Shown here: positions 36,889 to 46,289 of the stretch, one piece after another | Layout: each line of letters begins with the position of its first letter | Numbering within the stretch: the first letter of the stretch is position 1 | NCBI GenBank assembly: GCA_016929335.1 | Contig: JAFGIY010000037.1 | Location: 83,574-147,573 of the forward strand | Direction of reading: 5' to 3' | From: Acidobacteriota bacterium | GTDB lineage: Bacteria; Acidobacteriota; UBA6911 | Length of the DNA stretch: 64,000 nucleotides | Notes under the pieces: generated by a model | Databases searched by the model: none | The model's input: only the letters and a program-made list of their open reading frames with translations | Told to the model about the DNA's origin: nothing | Translations under genes and position numbers: made by a program

Positions 36889-39571
36889 GCCGGTTGAGAC
36901 CGCTTTTTATTTTGTCTATTCGCTGCGCCACATCCCGATAGCCGGGATCCATGCCGAAAATCCGGTCAAAGCACTCGAGCGCCCGCTCGCTGCTTCCGGA
37001 CATCGAATGTGCGACACCCATATCATAGCGAAGAGCCATGGCTTCGTGTGAAGAAATATCGGCAAAACTTAATCCGGTCTGACACCATCGAAGAGCCGAA
37101 CTGGGCATATCCCTTTTAAGAAAGCAGGCGCTGAGCATGCCGCAGCACTGAATGACTCTTTGAGAATCATTGCGGGCGTTGGCGGCTTTCAAAGCGCTTT
37201 CAAATTCTTTAATTGCGTCATCCAGCAAATCCATTTCGCGATAGGCGGTTCCCAGGCTGTAGTGATTTTCAAAAGACTCTACTGGGTCCTCCTGAGTCGT
37301 ATCCGGGCCAACATCATCCATTAAATCCGCAAACATTTCGTTGGCCTGGAAACCGGAGGTATCCGACTCCAGAGGAATCATCGTTTGTACCTTCGGCGCC
37401 GCGGAGCTTTTCGCGCCGAACGATTTGGCGGGAGGAGCAGGAGCGGCGGGCGTGTGATCAGAGGTTCCGATGTCTTGCATCGGGCCGGAATCAACTATAG
37501 CAAAGGCGGATGAAGCTTCCGCAACTTCGAAATCCGGCAGAATCTCGATGGTATCCGAAGGGCTTGTTTTGCGAGAATTCGCGGAATCGGGCACTGCGGC
37601 CGCCTCAGATACTTCCGGGAATTCCGGCATGATCTGGCCAAGCTTTGCATAGCGCGATTCCAGTTCCGGATGGCCGGGATTGGTTTTGGCGATATCATTC
37701 AGCTTGGCCAGCGCCTCGTCGTTAAATCCAAGCCTTATATAAAAATCCACTTCCTGGAGCTGCTCTTGAATGGATTTGGGCGGAGTTTGGGCGATATTTT
37801 GCGGATAACTTTCGGTCAGGGCATCCGCCGATACTTCCGGTATTTGCGGTATTTCGGAATCGTCGTCGTTTTGTGTTCCCTGATCGCCCACAAAGAATAT
37901 ATCCATCAAGTCGGTAGACAGATCGACTTCTGCGGTGGCTTTAAGCAAGCCGGATTCCGCGCCCTTGCTCGACACAGTTTCTGCAGCGATTCCGCGCGTG
38001 CGTGCAAACTCCTCCAGGTCCTGTTCATATTCGGCCATATGAGGAGCGAGTTGTTTGGCTTCATCGAGATAATCCTGAGCCGCTTCCTCGTTTTTTGACA
38101 TACGGTATAAAGCCGCAAGGAGCAGACATTGTTCTGCAGCTTCGGAGTGTTTGTCTCCCGCTTTATATATGCTGAGCAACCGGATTCTCACTTCCTTATC
38201 GTTGGGATCCCGGGTCTCCAGACTGCGCAGAATGCTGAGCGCTTTCTCTTTCAGGCCGTAGTTCAGCAACAGGTCGACTTCCACTATTTCAGGAGAAGTC
38301 GGCGCCGGAGCGGAATCGGATTCTGCCCGGACGGGAGCGGTAGATATTGCCGGTTCGGAAGGCTCTGATGGCGCGACATATTCAACGTCGGGATAGGCTT
38401 CAGCAAAAGCTTTCCGGTGAAGCTCTCTATGTTTTTCGCTCTGCGGAACAGCCTGGAGAATTTTTTCAAGAAACTCGATTGCTTCAATGGGGCGATTTTG
38501 CTCCAGATAATGGTCCGCGATCTTGTCCAGGGCGTCCAGATATCGAGTATGATCGCCCGTTGCAGAATATATGGATGCCAGTTTGACCTGGGGAAGTATG
38601 TTTCCCGGGCAGCGATCAAGTATCTGTTCGTAAAGAAGAGCGGCGCGTTCGGTTTCACGGCGTGTTATGAGTATAGGAATTATCGTTTCCAGGCAGCCGA
38701 TAGCCTGATCGTACTTTTCCTTATCGATCAACGACTGGGTAACGGCGAAGAAACCCTCATAGCGCGACTCGTCCATGGAGATGACTACCTGGAAAACCTT
38801 GGCCGCTTCTTCAGGGTCATTGGCTGCCAGATAAGCCTGTCCCAGCATTTCGCGGATGCCCAGATTTTGAGGAGCAATTTCCAGCGATCTTTTCAGCCGA
38901 TCGAGGGCTGGGGAGATGTCTCCCAATTCCTGGCAGCATTCCAGAAAGCCCCCCATGGCATCCGTGTCCAGAGGCTCGATCTGCATTGCGCGTTCGAAGG
39001 AAGCCACGGCTCCGGCCAGGTCCCGAGCCTTCATTTGTGCTCGAGCGGCGCCGGCGAAATGAGCATACGCCTGCTTTTGAGATCCTGCCCCCAGATGAAG
39101 TTCGGCGAGCTTCTTCTGGATATCGGAGTTGGTCGGATCCAGTTCGACAATCTTTTCGTAAACGTCCAGTATCTCTTTGGCTCTGCCTTCCTTTTCCAGA
39201 AGTGAAGCGACCTTGAGGTACTGATTGCGCGCGTCAACGCTCAAGCCTTGCTTGGCGTAGAGCGCGGCCATGGTCCTATTGATTTCCAGATTGCCGGGAT
39301 CTGCGCTCAGGATCTTCCTATAGACGGCAATAGCCTTAAGAAAGAAATTATTGCGGACGTAATCTTCGGCAACCTGGGTAAAATATCTATTGGCTTCTGC
39401 TACATTCCCCTGCCGAAGTAATAAATCCCCGATCGTGTTGAGGGTAAGAACATCTTTTGGATCGACCTTTATGATCTTCAGATATTCGCCGATTGCCTGC
39501 TGTACCTTCCCATGGAGTACATATCTTTCGGCGTCTTGAAGAAATTTTGCCTTGTTATCAGCGGCCACCAT
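36878..39571 (-). CDS. Large multi-TPR protein
   Basis: 897 residues made of tetratricopeptide repeats in two blocks: residues 1-380 (for example ERYVLHGKVQQAIGEYLKIIKVDPKDVLTLN and YEKIVELDPTNSDIQKKLAELHL) and 410-540, then acidic Ser/Pro-rich linkers with more TPRs at 600-660 and 775-890. No signal peptide, so cytoplasmic. Such proteins act as scaffolds, often for gliding, pili or polarity systems in related phyla; no partner is visible here. GGAGGGA precedes the ATG. It reads away from rplS with a gap of 89 bp and may be a downstream member of that operon. Confidence 0.85.
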   Translation of the reverse strand: MVAADNKAKFLQDAERYVLHGKVQQAIGEYLKIIKVDPKDVLTLNTIGDLLLRQGNVAEANRYFTQVAEDYVRNNFFLKAIAVYRKILSADPGNLEINRTMAALYAKQGLSVDARNQYLKVASLLEKEGRAKEILDVYEKIVELDPTNSDIQKKLAELHLGAGSQKQAYAHFAGAARAQMKARDLAGAVASFERAMQIEPLDTDAMGGFLECCQELGDISPALDRLKRSLEIAPQNLGIREMLGQAYLAANDPEEAAKVFQVVISMDESRYEGFFAVTQSLIDKEKYDQAIGCLETIIPILITRRETERAALLYEQILDRCPGNILPQVKLASIYSATGDHTRYLDALDKIADHYLEQNRPIEAIEFLEKILQAVPQSEKHRELHRKAFAEAYPDVEYVAPSEPSEPAISTAPVRAESDSAPAPTSPEIVEVDLLLNYGLKEKALSILRSLETRDPNDKEVRIRLLSIYKAGDKHSEAAEQCLLLAALYRMSKNEEAAQDYLDEAKQLAPHMAEYEQDLEEFARTRGIAAETVSSKGAESGLLKATAEVDLSTDLMDIFFVGDQGTQNDDDSEIPQIPEVSADALTESYPQNIAQTPPKSIQEQLQEVDFYIRLGFNDEALAKLNDIAKTNPGHPELESRYAKLGQIMPEFPEVSEAAAVPDSANSRKTSPSDTIEILPDFEVAEASSAFAIVDSGPMQDIGTSDHTPAAPAPPAKSFGAKSSAAPKVQTMIPLESDTSGFQANEMFADLMDDVGPDTTQEDPVESFENHYSLGTAYREMDLLDDAIKEFESALKAANARNDSQRVIQCCGMLSACFLKRDMPSSALRWCQTGLSFADISSHEAMALRYDMGVAHSMSGSSERALECFDRIFGMDPGYRDVAQRIDKIKSGLNRHAP

Positions 39572-39660
39572 TCCCTCCTGAGGCTAAATTCTTCGCCCAC
39601 TATTCCGAAGTCCGCCAATAATGTGACAAGAATCACGCTCGCGCTTCCGAAACCTCTAGC

Positions 39661-40038
39661 TTAGGCGTTTGAGGCACCTTCGGGCGCGCGCTCCGTCCTG
39701 CCTACTTCTTTCAGCCGGGCAGCCTTGCCCCGGCGTCCTCGGAGATAATACAACCGGGATCGGCGCACTTTCCCGCTTTTGACTACTTCAAGCTTTTCAA
39801 CGATGGGGGAATGCAAAGGGAAAATACGCTCGATGCCGTATCCGAACGAAACCTTTCGTACTGTGAACGTTGAAGAAATACCGTTATTTTTATGAGCTAT
39901 GACAACACCTTCAAAAACCTGGATGCGATACTTATCCCCTTCCTTGATCTTGACGTGCACTCGCACCGTGTCTCCTGAACGGAAACGGGGGATATCGGTC
40001 CTAAGCTGAGAGTTATCGACTGCCCGCTGCAAATCCAT
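39661..40038 (-). CDS. rplS: 50S ribosomal protein L19
   Basis: 125 residues with the L19 core: [62 protein letters not shown], and [21 protein letters not shown]19 sits at the 30S-50S interface. It is last in the order rpsP-khpA-rimM-trmD-rplS, the classical operon. Confidence 0.98.
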   Translation of the reverse strand: MDLQRAVDNSQLRTDIPRFRSGDTVRVHVKIKEGDKYRIQVFEGVVIAHKNNGISSTFTVRKVSFGYGIERIFPLHSPIVEKLEVVKSGKVRRSRLYYLRGRRGKAARLKEVGRTERAPEGASNA

Positions 40039-40050
40039 GACAAATACTCC

Positions 40051-40749
40051 TTAATCTTGGGCTAACTTCTTGTTTATCAGCTCTGGTCGGGCCCGCCGGG
40101 TCTTTTCCAAAGCCTGTTCTTTACGCCATTGTTCAATTCTCGCATGATCTCCCGACAGGAGCACCTCCGGAACGGCATTTCCACGATATTCGGAAGGCCG
40201 GGTGTACTGTGGATAATCCAACAGACCCGTCGAAAAGCTTTCGTTGATCGCAGAATCCTTGCACCCTAAGGCGCCGGGAATCAGTCGAACTACCGAATCG
40301 AGGACCGCCATAGCCGGAATTTCCCCCCCAGTCAGGATGAAGTCTCCGATAGAGATCTCCCTGTCTACGAGACAATCGATTACCCTCTGGTCCACTCCTT
40401 CGTATCGGCCGCAAATCAACAGAAGATGCGGAATTGTAGAAAATTCTACAGCAATTTTTTGCGACCAGGTTTTGCCCTGAGGAGTCATGAGCACTACCTG
40501 GCCATTCCAATCCCTGTCTCCGCCTCGGCAATACTCGATTGCCTCAAACAAAGGAGCCGGCATGAAAACCATGCCTTCGCCGCCGCCATAGGGGCGATCA
40601 TCGACAGATCGATGTCTATCTTTGGCGAAATCCCGTAGATTGACAATACGGATATCCACCAGACCGGACTGTCTCGCGCGGCGAAGTATCCCACACTCCA
40701 GCACGCCCGTAAACAGCTCGGGAAAAACTGTTATGATATCAAACCTCAT
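40051..40749 (-). CDS. trmD: tRNA (guanine-N1)-methyltransferase
   Basis: SPOUT methyltransferase making m1G37, which prevents frameshifting. Starts MRFDIITVFPELF; PYGGGEGMVFMPAPL and LICGRYEGVDQRV, then ISIGDFILTGGEIPAM are the trefoil-knot motifs binding SAM. 232 residues. The ATG overlaps the rimM stop by 4 bp; rplS starts 12 bp after it. Confidence 0.98.
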   Translation of the reverse strand: MRFDIITVFPELFTGVLECGILRRARQSGLVDIRIVNLRDFAKDRHRSVDDRPYGGGEGMVFMPAPLFEAIEYCRGGDRDWNGQVVLMTPQGKTWSQKIAVEFSTIPHLLLICGRYEGVDQRVIDCLVDREISIGDFILTGGEIPAMAVLDSVVRLIPGALGCKDSAINESFSTGLLDYPQYTRPSEYRGNAVPEVLLSGDHARIEQWRKEQALEKTRRARPELINKKLAQD

Positions 40750-41279
40750 TTGCCCAGGTCCATCAATCCTTCAGGCGGATCAACAAGTATCTGCTTTTCC
40801 TTGATTGAAATCTTCAGGCAGATGCTTTCGACCGCAGGGATCAAAAATTCCTTATCCAGGTGTTTGATCACCAGCTGGTTGTTACCCGCAAAATGAAGGA
40901 CTTCAACAACCATGCCGATCTCGTTCCCGCCGGTATCCAGCACGGAACAACCAATCAGATCGTGATCGTAGTATGTGCCTTCCGGGAGCGGCATGGCCTG
41001 CTCTACCGGAATCTCAATCCAGCAACCGACATAATGCTCCGCTGCGCTGATGCTGTCCACGCCGGCAAACTTGAGCACCAGGCGGCCTTTGTGCTCCCAG
41101 GTACTATCGACGGCAACGAGCTGCCGGCTGCCGCTTTCGGGCACCAGCCACACCTCACTCAGAAGATTGAACCGGTCAGGAAAATCCGTATACAAGTCGG
41201 CCAGGACTTCGCCACGATTCCCTCTAGTCCTGGCGATTCGGGCAATTGTGATAAAAGAAGGTTGTGCGTCTTGCGCCAC
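40746..41279 (-). CDS. rimM: 16S rRNA processing protein RimM
   Basis: About 177 residues, assisting 30S maturation. N-terminal beta barrel opens ITIARIARTRGNRGEVLADLYTDFPDRF; PRC-barrel domain YYDHDLIGCSVLDTGGNEIGMVVEVLHFAGNNQLVI, and KEFLIPAVESICLKI. I choose the GTG at 41279, which overlaps the khpA TAG as TAGTG, giving a normal N-terminus. The track ORF at 41351 would overlap khpA by more than 70 bp. Confidence 0.93.
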   Translation of the reverse strand: MAQDAQPSFITIARIARTRGNRGEVLADLYTDFPDRFNLLSEVWLVPESGSRQLVAVDSTWEHKGRLVLKFAGVDSISAAEHYVGCWIEIPVEQAMPLPEGTYYDHDLIGCSVLDTGGNEIGMVVEVLHFAGNNQLVIKHLDKEFLIPAVESICLKISIKEKQILVDPPEGLMDLGK

Positions 41280-41509
41280 TATTCCAGGATTTCCAGGACA
41301 AACCGCTTTTTCAGTTTCATTCCTGCCGCGCCGAGAAGCGTCCGGATGCATCGGGCTGTCCGCCCTTGCTTTCCGATAACTTTGCCTAGGTCACTGGGCG
41401 CAACCCGCAATTCAAGAACAGTGGTCTGCTCTCCTTCAACTTCGGTGACCGTAACTTGCTCGGGGTTATCCACAAGCGCTTTCGCAATCATTTCTACTAG
41501 ATCTTTCAT
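41279..41509 (-). CDS. khpA: KH-domain RNA-binding protein KhpA
   Basis: 76 residues with one KH domain: [31 protein letters not shown] (GxxG loop GKQG). KhpA proteins bind RNA and affect cell division in some bacteria. It lies in its usual place between rpsP and rimM. Confidence 0.95.
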   Translation of the reverse strand: MKDLVEMIAKALVDNPEQVTVTEVEGEQTTVLELRVAPSDLGKVIGKQGRTARCIRTLLGAAGMKLKKRFVLEILE

Positions 41510-41594
41510 ATCCGCCTCTCCTCCGAGACCGCTCTAAACCGCACAACTCGGGAGCACAATCGGACGCGAGCAAGAAGATGGACGCGAGCAGCCG

Positions 41595-41852
41595 CTAACC
41601 GGCGGCTACGGATGGCGGTGGGGCAGCCTTTTTCAAAAGTGAGTTCACCGTATCTGAAGGTTGGGCGCCGCACGCCAGCCAATGACGAACTCTATCCATT
41701 TTCAACTCAACCAAGGGAGGATTTGTCGTGGGATTATAATGCCCAATAATTTCGACAAAACTCCCGTCTCGGGTCTGTCTCTGCTCCGTAACCACTACTC
41801 TATAAAAGGGCTTCTTTTTTGCCCCCATGCGTGTCAAACGTATTCTTAACAA
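41595..41852 (-). CDS. rpsP: 30S ribosomal protein S16
   Basis: 85 residues: [35 protein letters not shown], and [26 protein letters not shown] are the S16 signatures. First gene of the operon. GAGGAGGAATTT stands before the ATG. A 227-bp spacer separates it from ffh upstream. Confidence 0.97.
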   Translation of the reverse strand: MLRIRLTRMGAKKKPFYRVVVTEQRQTRDGSFVEIIGHYNPTTNPPLVELKMDRVRHWLACGAQPSDTVNSLLKKAAPPPSVAAG

Positions 41853-41991
41853 AATTCCTCCTCATATAAAACAACCTTTAAGTTATGACAATTCTGGCAT
41901 ATAACGAGACCGGATTCAACCTCCCCGAATCAGAGGCTTTGAGCCCCGCTCGACGGCTAAGTGTCCCAAGGAGTAAAAGCATAAAGGGATA

Positions 41992-42010
41992 GAGGAACAA
42001 ATGGTTCCTC
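41992..42010 (-). promoter_or_regulatory. Hairpin in the ffh-rpsP spacer
   Basis: GAGGAAC and GTTCCTC form a 7-bp stem with a 5-base loop, 70 bp past the ffh stop. No clean T-run follows on the minus strand (TATCCCTTTATGC), so it may be a weak terminator, a processing site or a leader structure for the ribosomal-protein operon. The rest of the 227-bp spacer shows no gene. Confidence 0.35.
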
Positions 42011-42079
42011 TTCCAAGACACTCTGCCTCCTTCATGCTGTGCAGGCTTATTAAAATTAATCTCTGATCTTCGCCGAAAT

Positions 42080-43417
42080 CTACATTGGGGGGAACTTCAT
42101 GCCCTTCAGCATGCGCGGCATGATCCCGCGGCTCAAACTGCGCATCATTTTCCTGGTTTCTACATATTGCTTGAGCAACTGGTTTATTTCCGAAACCGGG
42201 CGAGCGCTGCCGCGCGCGATTCGCTTTCTTCGGCTTCCGTTAAGTATTTGGTGATTTCGCCTTTCCTCAGGCGTCATGGAATTGATAATGGCTTCTATAT
42301 GAACCAGCTCCTTTTCATCCACCTTCATCTTATTCAATCCCCGCAACGGCCCCATATTGGGCAGCATCCCGAGAATCTGATCCAGAGGGCCCATCTGTCG
42401 AACCTGCCTCAACTGATCTTTAAAATCATCCAGGGTGAATTCATCTTTCCGGATCTTATCCGCCAGTTCGGCAGCCTGCTCCCGATCCACGGTCTCTTCG
42501 GCCTTCTCTATGAGAGATAACACATCTCCCATCCCAAGGATTCGTCCCGCCAATCGGTCCGGGAAGAACGGCTCAAGCGCTTCGACCTTTTCTCCAACAC
42601 CCACAAACTTGATGCACTGGCCGGTTGCGCTCTTGATGGAAAGTGCTGCGCCCCCGCGCGCATCTCCATCCATTTTGGTGAGGATGACGCCGGTCAATCC
42701 CAAACGGTCATGAAACTCCTTGGCGCTGCGGACTGCATCCTGGCCGGTCATGGCATCGGCTACAAGCATTATCTCCGTCGGCGGCGCAGTCTTTCGAATG
42801 TTCTCAAGTTCCCGCATCATTTCGTCATCTATATGCAGGCGGCCGGCGGTATCGATCAGCACCACATCATAGCCGCTGTTCCGGGCGTGGCGAAGCCCCT
42901 TCTCGGTCCTGGAAATGGGATCTTTATCTTCCGCATCATCAAAATATCCGAGTTTGTTGCCCTCACACAGGACACGCAGCTGCTCAACCGCCGCAGGGCG
43001 ATATACGTCTACGGAAAAAAGCAGAGGAGTGTGATTGTTTTTTGTCAGCCAGTAGGCCAGTTTCGCCGTGCTCGTCGTCTTACCGGATCCCTGCAGACCG
43101 ACCATCAGAAAAACGCTGGGAGGCTGCTTCGAAAACTGTAGTTCCGTCTGAGTCCCGCCAAGAAGCTCAACCAGTTCGTCACGAACGACTTTGATGACTT
43201 GTTGTCCTGGAGTAAGCGATTCCAACACCTCCTGGCCAAGAGCTCTTTTCTTGACCTTCTCGACAAAGTCTTTTGCAATTTTGAAGTGAACATCCGCATC
43301 CAGCAGCGCGTTACGTATTTCGCGCGCCGTTTCCTCGATATGGCGTCCCGAGACTCTTCCCTGACCTGTCAGGTTCTTAAGAATCTTCTGAAGCTTGTTA
43401 GATAAATTATCCAGCAT
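42080..43417 (-). CDS. ffh: Signal recognition particle protein Ffh (SRP54)
   Basis: SRP GTPase that targets membrane proteins co-translationally. NG domain with P-loop GLQGSGKTTSTAKLA, DVYRPAAVEQL, DTAGRLHIDDEMMREL and TKMDGDARGGAALS; the M domain from about residue 300 ends in a Met-rich tail (MPRMLKGMKFPPM) that binds signal peptides and 4.5S RNA. 445 residues. It precedes rpsP in the common ffh-rpsP-rimM-trmD-rplS gene order. Confidence 0.98.
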   Translation of the reverse strand: MLDNLSNKLQKILKNLTGQGRVSGRHIEETAREIRNALLDADVHFKIAKDFVEKVKKRALGQEVLESLTPGQQVIKVVRDELVELLGGTQTELQFSKQPPSVFLMVGLQGSGKTTSTAKLAYWLTKNNHTPLLFSVDVYRPAAVEQLRVLCEGNKLGYFDDAEDKDPISRTEKGLRHARNSGYDVVLIDTAGRLHIDDEMMRELENIRKTAPPTEIMLVADAMTGQDAVRSAKEFHDRLGLTGVILTKMDGDARGGAALSIKSATGQCIKFVGVGEKVEALEPFFPDRLAGRILGMGDVLSLIEKAEETVDREQAAELADKIRKDEFTLDDFKDQLRQVRQMGPLDQILGMLPNMGPLRGLNKMKVDEKELVHIEAIINSMTPEERRNHQILNGSRRKRIARGSARPVSEINQLLKQYVETRKMMRSLSRGIMPRMLKGMKFPPM

Positions 43418-43459
43418 CCCATTTCCCCATTAGTAAGGGACTAATAATACCTAAAAGCA

Positions 43460-43522
43460 ATTCGAGATTCGAGATTCGAGATCAAAATCATGAATGAGCC
43501 TCCAATCGACAATCTCGAATCT
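43460..43522. repeat. Inverted heptamer array, unit ATTCGAG
   Basis: Left arm ATTCGAGATTCGAGATTCGAG (three units) at 43460-43483 and a shorter right arm AATCTCGAATCT at 43511-43522, with 27 bp between. It lies in the spacer between divergent ffh and selB. The same unit appears in degenerate form at 48334. Confidence 0.75.
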
Positions 43523-43591
43523 ATTTCTGGCGAAGACCAGATTTGTGCATTAAGATGCATTTTAACTGTTTTATTGAAATATTGAGGGTGT

Positions 43592-45490
43592 ATGCGGCAC
43601 GTAATCGTAGGTACTGCGGGACACATTGACCACGGCAAGAGTGCTTTAGTCCGGGCTTTGACCGGAATTGATCCCGACCGTTTGAAGGAAGAACAGCTTC
43701 GAGGCATCACCATCGATTTGGGATTTGCACATCTCGACCTGGGAGACGTGCAGATAGGGTTTGTGGATGTCCCGGGGCACGAGAAGTTTGTGAAAAACAT
43801 GCTGGCGGGAGTAGGAGGCATCGATTTTGTCCTGCTCGTAATCGCCGCCGATGAATCCATCATGCCTCAAACCCGCGAACACTTTGATATCTGCCGCCTG
43901 CTGGGAGTCAGCGCTGGAATCGTAGCCATTAATAAGATCGACATGGTTGATCCCGAAATGATCGAGCTGGTTCAGGATGAAGTTGCCGAAACGATTCAAG
44001 GATCATTCCTCGAAGCTGCGGAGATAATTCCCGTCAGCGCAAAAACAAATGAGGGAATCGACCGGTTGAAAAAAGCGATCCACGATCTGGCTGTTTCTAT
44101 CCGCCCGCGCCCGACCAATAGACTTCTCCGGCTGCCGATTGATAGGGCTTTCAGCATTCGCGGTTTTGGGACAGTTGTAACCGGGACGCTGACGTCCGGA
44201 GAAATCCAAAAAGAGCAGGAAATCGAGCTGATCCCGGGAGGACTCAAGACCAGGATTCGTGGCATTCAAGTCCACGGCGTCATGACAGGGCGCGCCGTTG
44301 CAGGACAACGCACCGCCGTAAACCTGCAGGGCGTAGATCTGACCCAAGTCGAGCGTGGGATGGTTATCACAGTTCCTCAGGTATTCCGGCCTACGCAAAT
44401 TCTTGACGTAAAGCTCCTTCTGCTTCCCAGCGCAAAACCGCTTAAAAACCTTGTCAAGGTGCGTTTTCATCAGGGAACGCTGGAGGTGCTGGCTCGAGTG
44501 GCACTGATAGGTCAGGATACTGTGGCCCCTGGTGAATCCACATATGCCCAGCTCCGTCTGGATACTCCCGTGTTCTGCCTTCATGGCGATACGTTTATTA
44601 TCCGCCAGTTCTCCCCGACCATTACAATCGGCGGAGGCACAGTCCTTCACCCTAATCCGGCCAAACACAAAAGCACAGACAAGCAAGCACTGAGCGCGCT
44701 AAAGTCATTGGATCAAGGTGAAATCCGGGACAAGATCCCCGTTCTTCTGGCTGCTGATGTCAAACGCGCAATAGACCTCGCCGAGCTTAACTCCCTTCTG
44801 GGTTTGCCGGAAACGGATCTTACGGGGATCTGCAGCGAGCTTGCTCAATCAGGCAAATTGGTAATGCTGCCGGCGCCGTCACCGATTCTGGTCCTTCCGC
44901 AGATTGTGGAATTGCTGAAAAAGGATACGCTGGCCCATGTGAGCAGCTTCCATAAAGAAAATCCCCTTCAAAAGGGCATTTCGAGAGAAGAACTGCGCAA
45001 AAGGCTTTATGATGACCTGCCGCTTGAAGTCTTCCGTTACTGTCTCGATGACCTTGTGGAAAAGGAAAAAATCGCTTTCCTGGAAGACGCAGTGTCTCTT
45101 CACGGCCGGGAAGTCCAGCTTTCCGCTGAGGGTCTGAAGCTCCGCGAAATGATTGAGGATTTCTATCAGAAGGCAGGCTATCAATCTCCGCCCTTAACGG
45201 ACCTTCAAAGCTCAGGCAGCGTGAATCCCGAAGAATTGCGCCGAATATTCTTCTGGATGTTAAAAGAAAAAATTCTGGTCAAGCTTTCCGATGATCTCAT
45301 CTATCACCGGTCAACTCTGGAAAGCATCAAGAAGCAGATAAAAGCCAAATTCGCGCCTGGAACCAAATTCGGCATAGCAGACTTCAAAGAGCTCTTCGAT
45401 ATCACACGCAAGCACGCGATTCCGCTACTCGAATATCTCGATCGGGAAAGGTTTACCCGCCGCGTCGGCAATGATCGCATTATTTTGTAG
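43592..45490 (+). CDS. selB: Selenocysteine-specific elongation factor SelB
   Basis: EF-Tu-like GTPase that brings Sec-tRNA to UGA codons. G1 [20 protein letters not shown]3 [16 protein letters not shown]4 NKIDMVD; domain II/III motif [16 protein letters not shown]. The C-terminal winged helices (from about residue 380; for example [18 protein letters not shown]) read SECIS hairpins. 632 residues, usual length. selA, selD and tRNA-Sec are not in the window and no selenoprotein was recognised. The stop TAG directly meets the 8-bp array. Confidence 0.97.
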   Translation: MRHVIVGTAGHIDHGKSALVRALTGIDPDRLKEEQLRGITIDLGFAHLDLGDVQIGFVDVPGHEKFVKNMLAGVGGIDFVLLVIAADESIMPQTREHFDICRLLGVSAGIVAINKIDMVDPEMIELVQDEVAETIQGSFLEAAEIIPVSAKTNEGIDRLKKAIHDLAVSIRPRPTNRLLRLPIDRAFSIRGFGTVVTGTLTSGEIQKEQEIELIPGGLKTRIRGIQVHGVMTGRAVAGQRTAVNLQGVDLTQVERGMVITVPQVFRPTQILDVKLLLLPSAKPLKNLVKVRFHQGTLEVLARVALIGQDTVAPGESTYAQLRLDTPVFCLHGDTFIIRQFSPTITIGGGTVLHPNPAKHKSTDKQALSALKSLDQGEIRDKIPVLLAADVKRAIDLAELNSLLGLPETDLTGICSELAQSGKLVMLPAPSPILVLPQIVELLKKDTLAHVSSFHKENPLQKGISREELRKRLYDDLPLEVFRYCLDDLVEKEKIAFLEDAVSLHGREVQLSAEGLKLREMIEDFYQKAGYQSPPLTDLQSSGSVNPEELRRIFFWMLKEKILVKLSDDLIYHRSTLESIKKQIKAKFAPGTKFGIADFKELFDITRKHAIPLLEYLDRERFTRRVGNDRIIL

Positions 45491-46040
45491 GGATAAAGGG
45501 ATTGAGAGGGGTAAAGGGGCAGAGGGGTAGAGGGGTAGAGGGGCAAAGGGACAGAGGAATTTAATTAATGGCTTTGGACCTGGTTCTCAAGCTGCGGATT
45601 AATGCATCGAGCATTCTGGTAACTTCCAGCAGCCTTTCAGCAATTTTTGCAGCCTTTTCTGATGTAAGGTATCCAAGACGATCAGCTAATAAAACCTGTG
45701 TTTCAAGCTCTGCGGCTGACCCTGAGGCAATTCGCAGAAATCGGATGTACTCGACTGTACTCCAGCGTTTGTATCCCTCAGCAATGTTATACGCTATCGA
45801 TCTACTCGTTTTACGAAGCTCCGAAGTGAGCCCATATAATTCATGTTTAGGAAATTCGCAGGAAACACGATAAATTCCCACTGACAAATCAAATGCCTTC
45901 TGCCAAACAATCAAATCCTTAAACGTCTTAACCGCGCATCCGCTCACATTCCGCCTCCTCATCACTATCACCTCTACCCCTTTACCCCTCTGCCCCTCTG
46001 CCCATCTACCCCTTTACCCCTTTACCCCTCTACCCCTTTG
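45490..46040. mobile_element. Inverted octamer arrays bracketing a four-helix-bundle gene
   Basis: Left arm (45490-45557) is built from GGGGTAAA/GGGGTAGA/GGGGCAGA/GGGGCAAA units; right arm (45971-46040) is TACCCCTTTACCCCTCTGCCCC.., the reverse complement of the same units. Between them lies only the S23-type gene on the minus strand. The left arm begins at the last base of the selB stop. The unit also occurs, without the gene, at 60444-60616. I infer one element with long tandem-repeat ends; transposition is not shown. Confidence 0.7.
45561..45947 (-). CDS. Four-helix-bundle protein (S23/IVP family)
   Basis: About 128 residues of the family first found inside intervening sequences of 23S rRNA genes: TFKDLIVWQKAFDLSVGIYRVSCEFPKHELYGLTSELRKTSRSIAYNIAEGYKR and the later YIRFLRIASGSAAELETQVLLADRLGYL, giving four long helices. 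Related in fold to Avd of diversity-generating retroelements. The track ATG at 45971 lies at the repeat arm; a GTG at 45947 has AGGAGG six bases upstream and is preferred. Molecular function is unknown; it is enclosed by inverted tandem arrays. Confidence 0.88.
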   Translation of the reverse strand: MSGCAVKTFKDLIVWQKAFDLSVGIYRVSCEFPKHELYGLTSELRKTSRSIAYNIAEGYKRWSTVEYIRFLRIASGSAAELETQVLLADRLGYLTSEKAAKIAERLLEVTRMLDALIRSLRTRSKAIN

Positions 46041-46077
46041 TAGTACGCTTTGACCAGCCTTAAATCGGAGGTCATTT

Positions 46078-46269
46078 ATGTTCGGGCTTGGAACAACAGA
46101 ACTTATAGTCATTCTGGTGATTGTCGTCCTGATATTCGGCGTGAATAAAATCCCTCAACTGGGAAAGGGACTGGGAGAAGGGATTCGGAACTTTAAATCT
46201 TCCATCAAGGCTGTAAGCGAAGATACGGAAGAAAAGCCGAAAGAAGAGAAGACAAAGCCTGAAAAATAA
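46078..46269 (+). CDS. tatA: Twin-arginine translocase subunit TatA/E
   Basis: 63 residues: [44 protein letters not shown], the N-terminal helix, hinge and amphipathic helix of TatA, then an acidic/basic tail. Forms the pore for folded proteins such as hydrogenases. CGGAGG lies before the ATG. tatC is not adjacent. Confidence 0.95.
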   Translation: MFGLGTTELIVILVIVVLIFGVNKIPQLGKGLGEGIRNFKSSIKAVSEDTEEKPKEEKTKPEK

Positions 46270-46289
46270 CAGGGCGCCGCATTTCGCCA

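Noticed and set aside
41853-42079. tRNA-like GGTTGAATCC on the minus strand between ffh and rpsP
   Set aside because: No T-stem or acceptor pairing could be made around it.
45561-45947. Diversity-generating retroelement, from the Avd-like fold of the four-helix protein
   Set aside because: No reverse transcriptase, template repeat or variable gene is in the window; sequence fits the S23/IVP family better.
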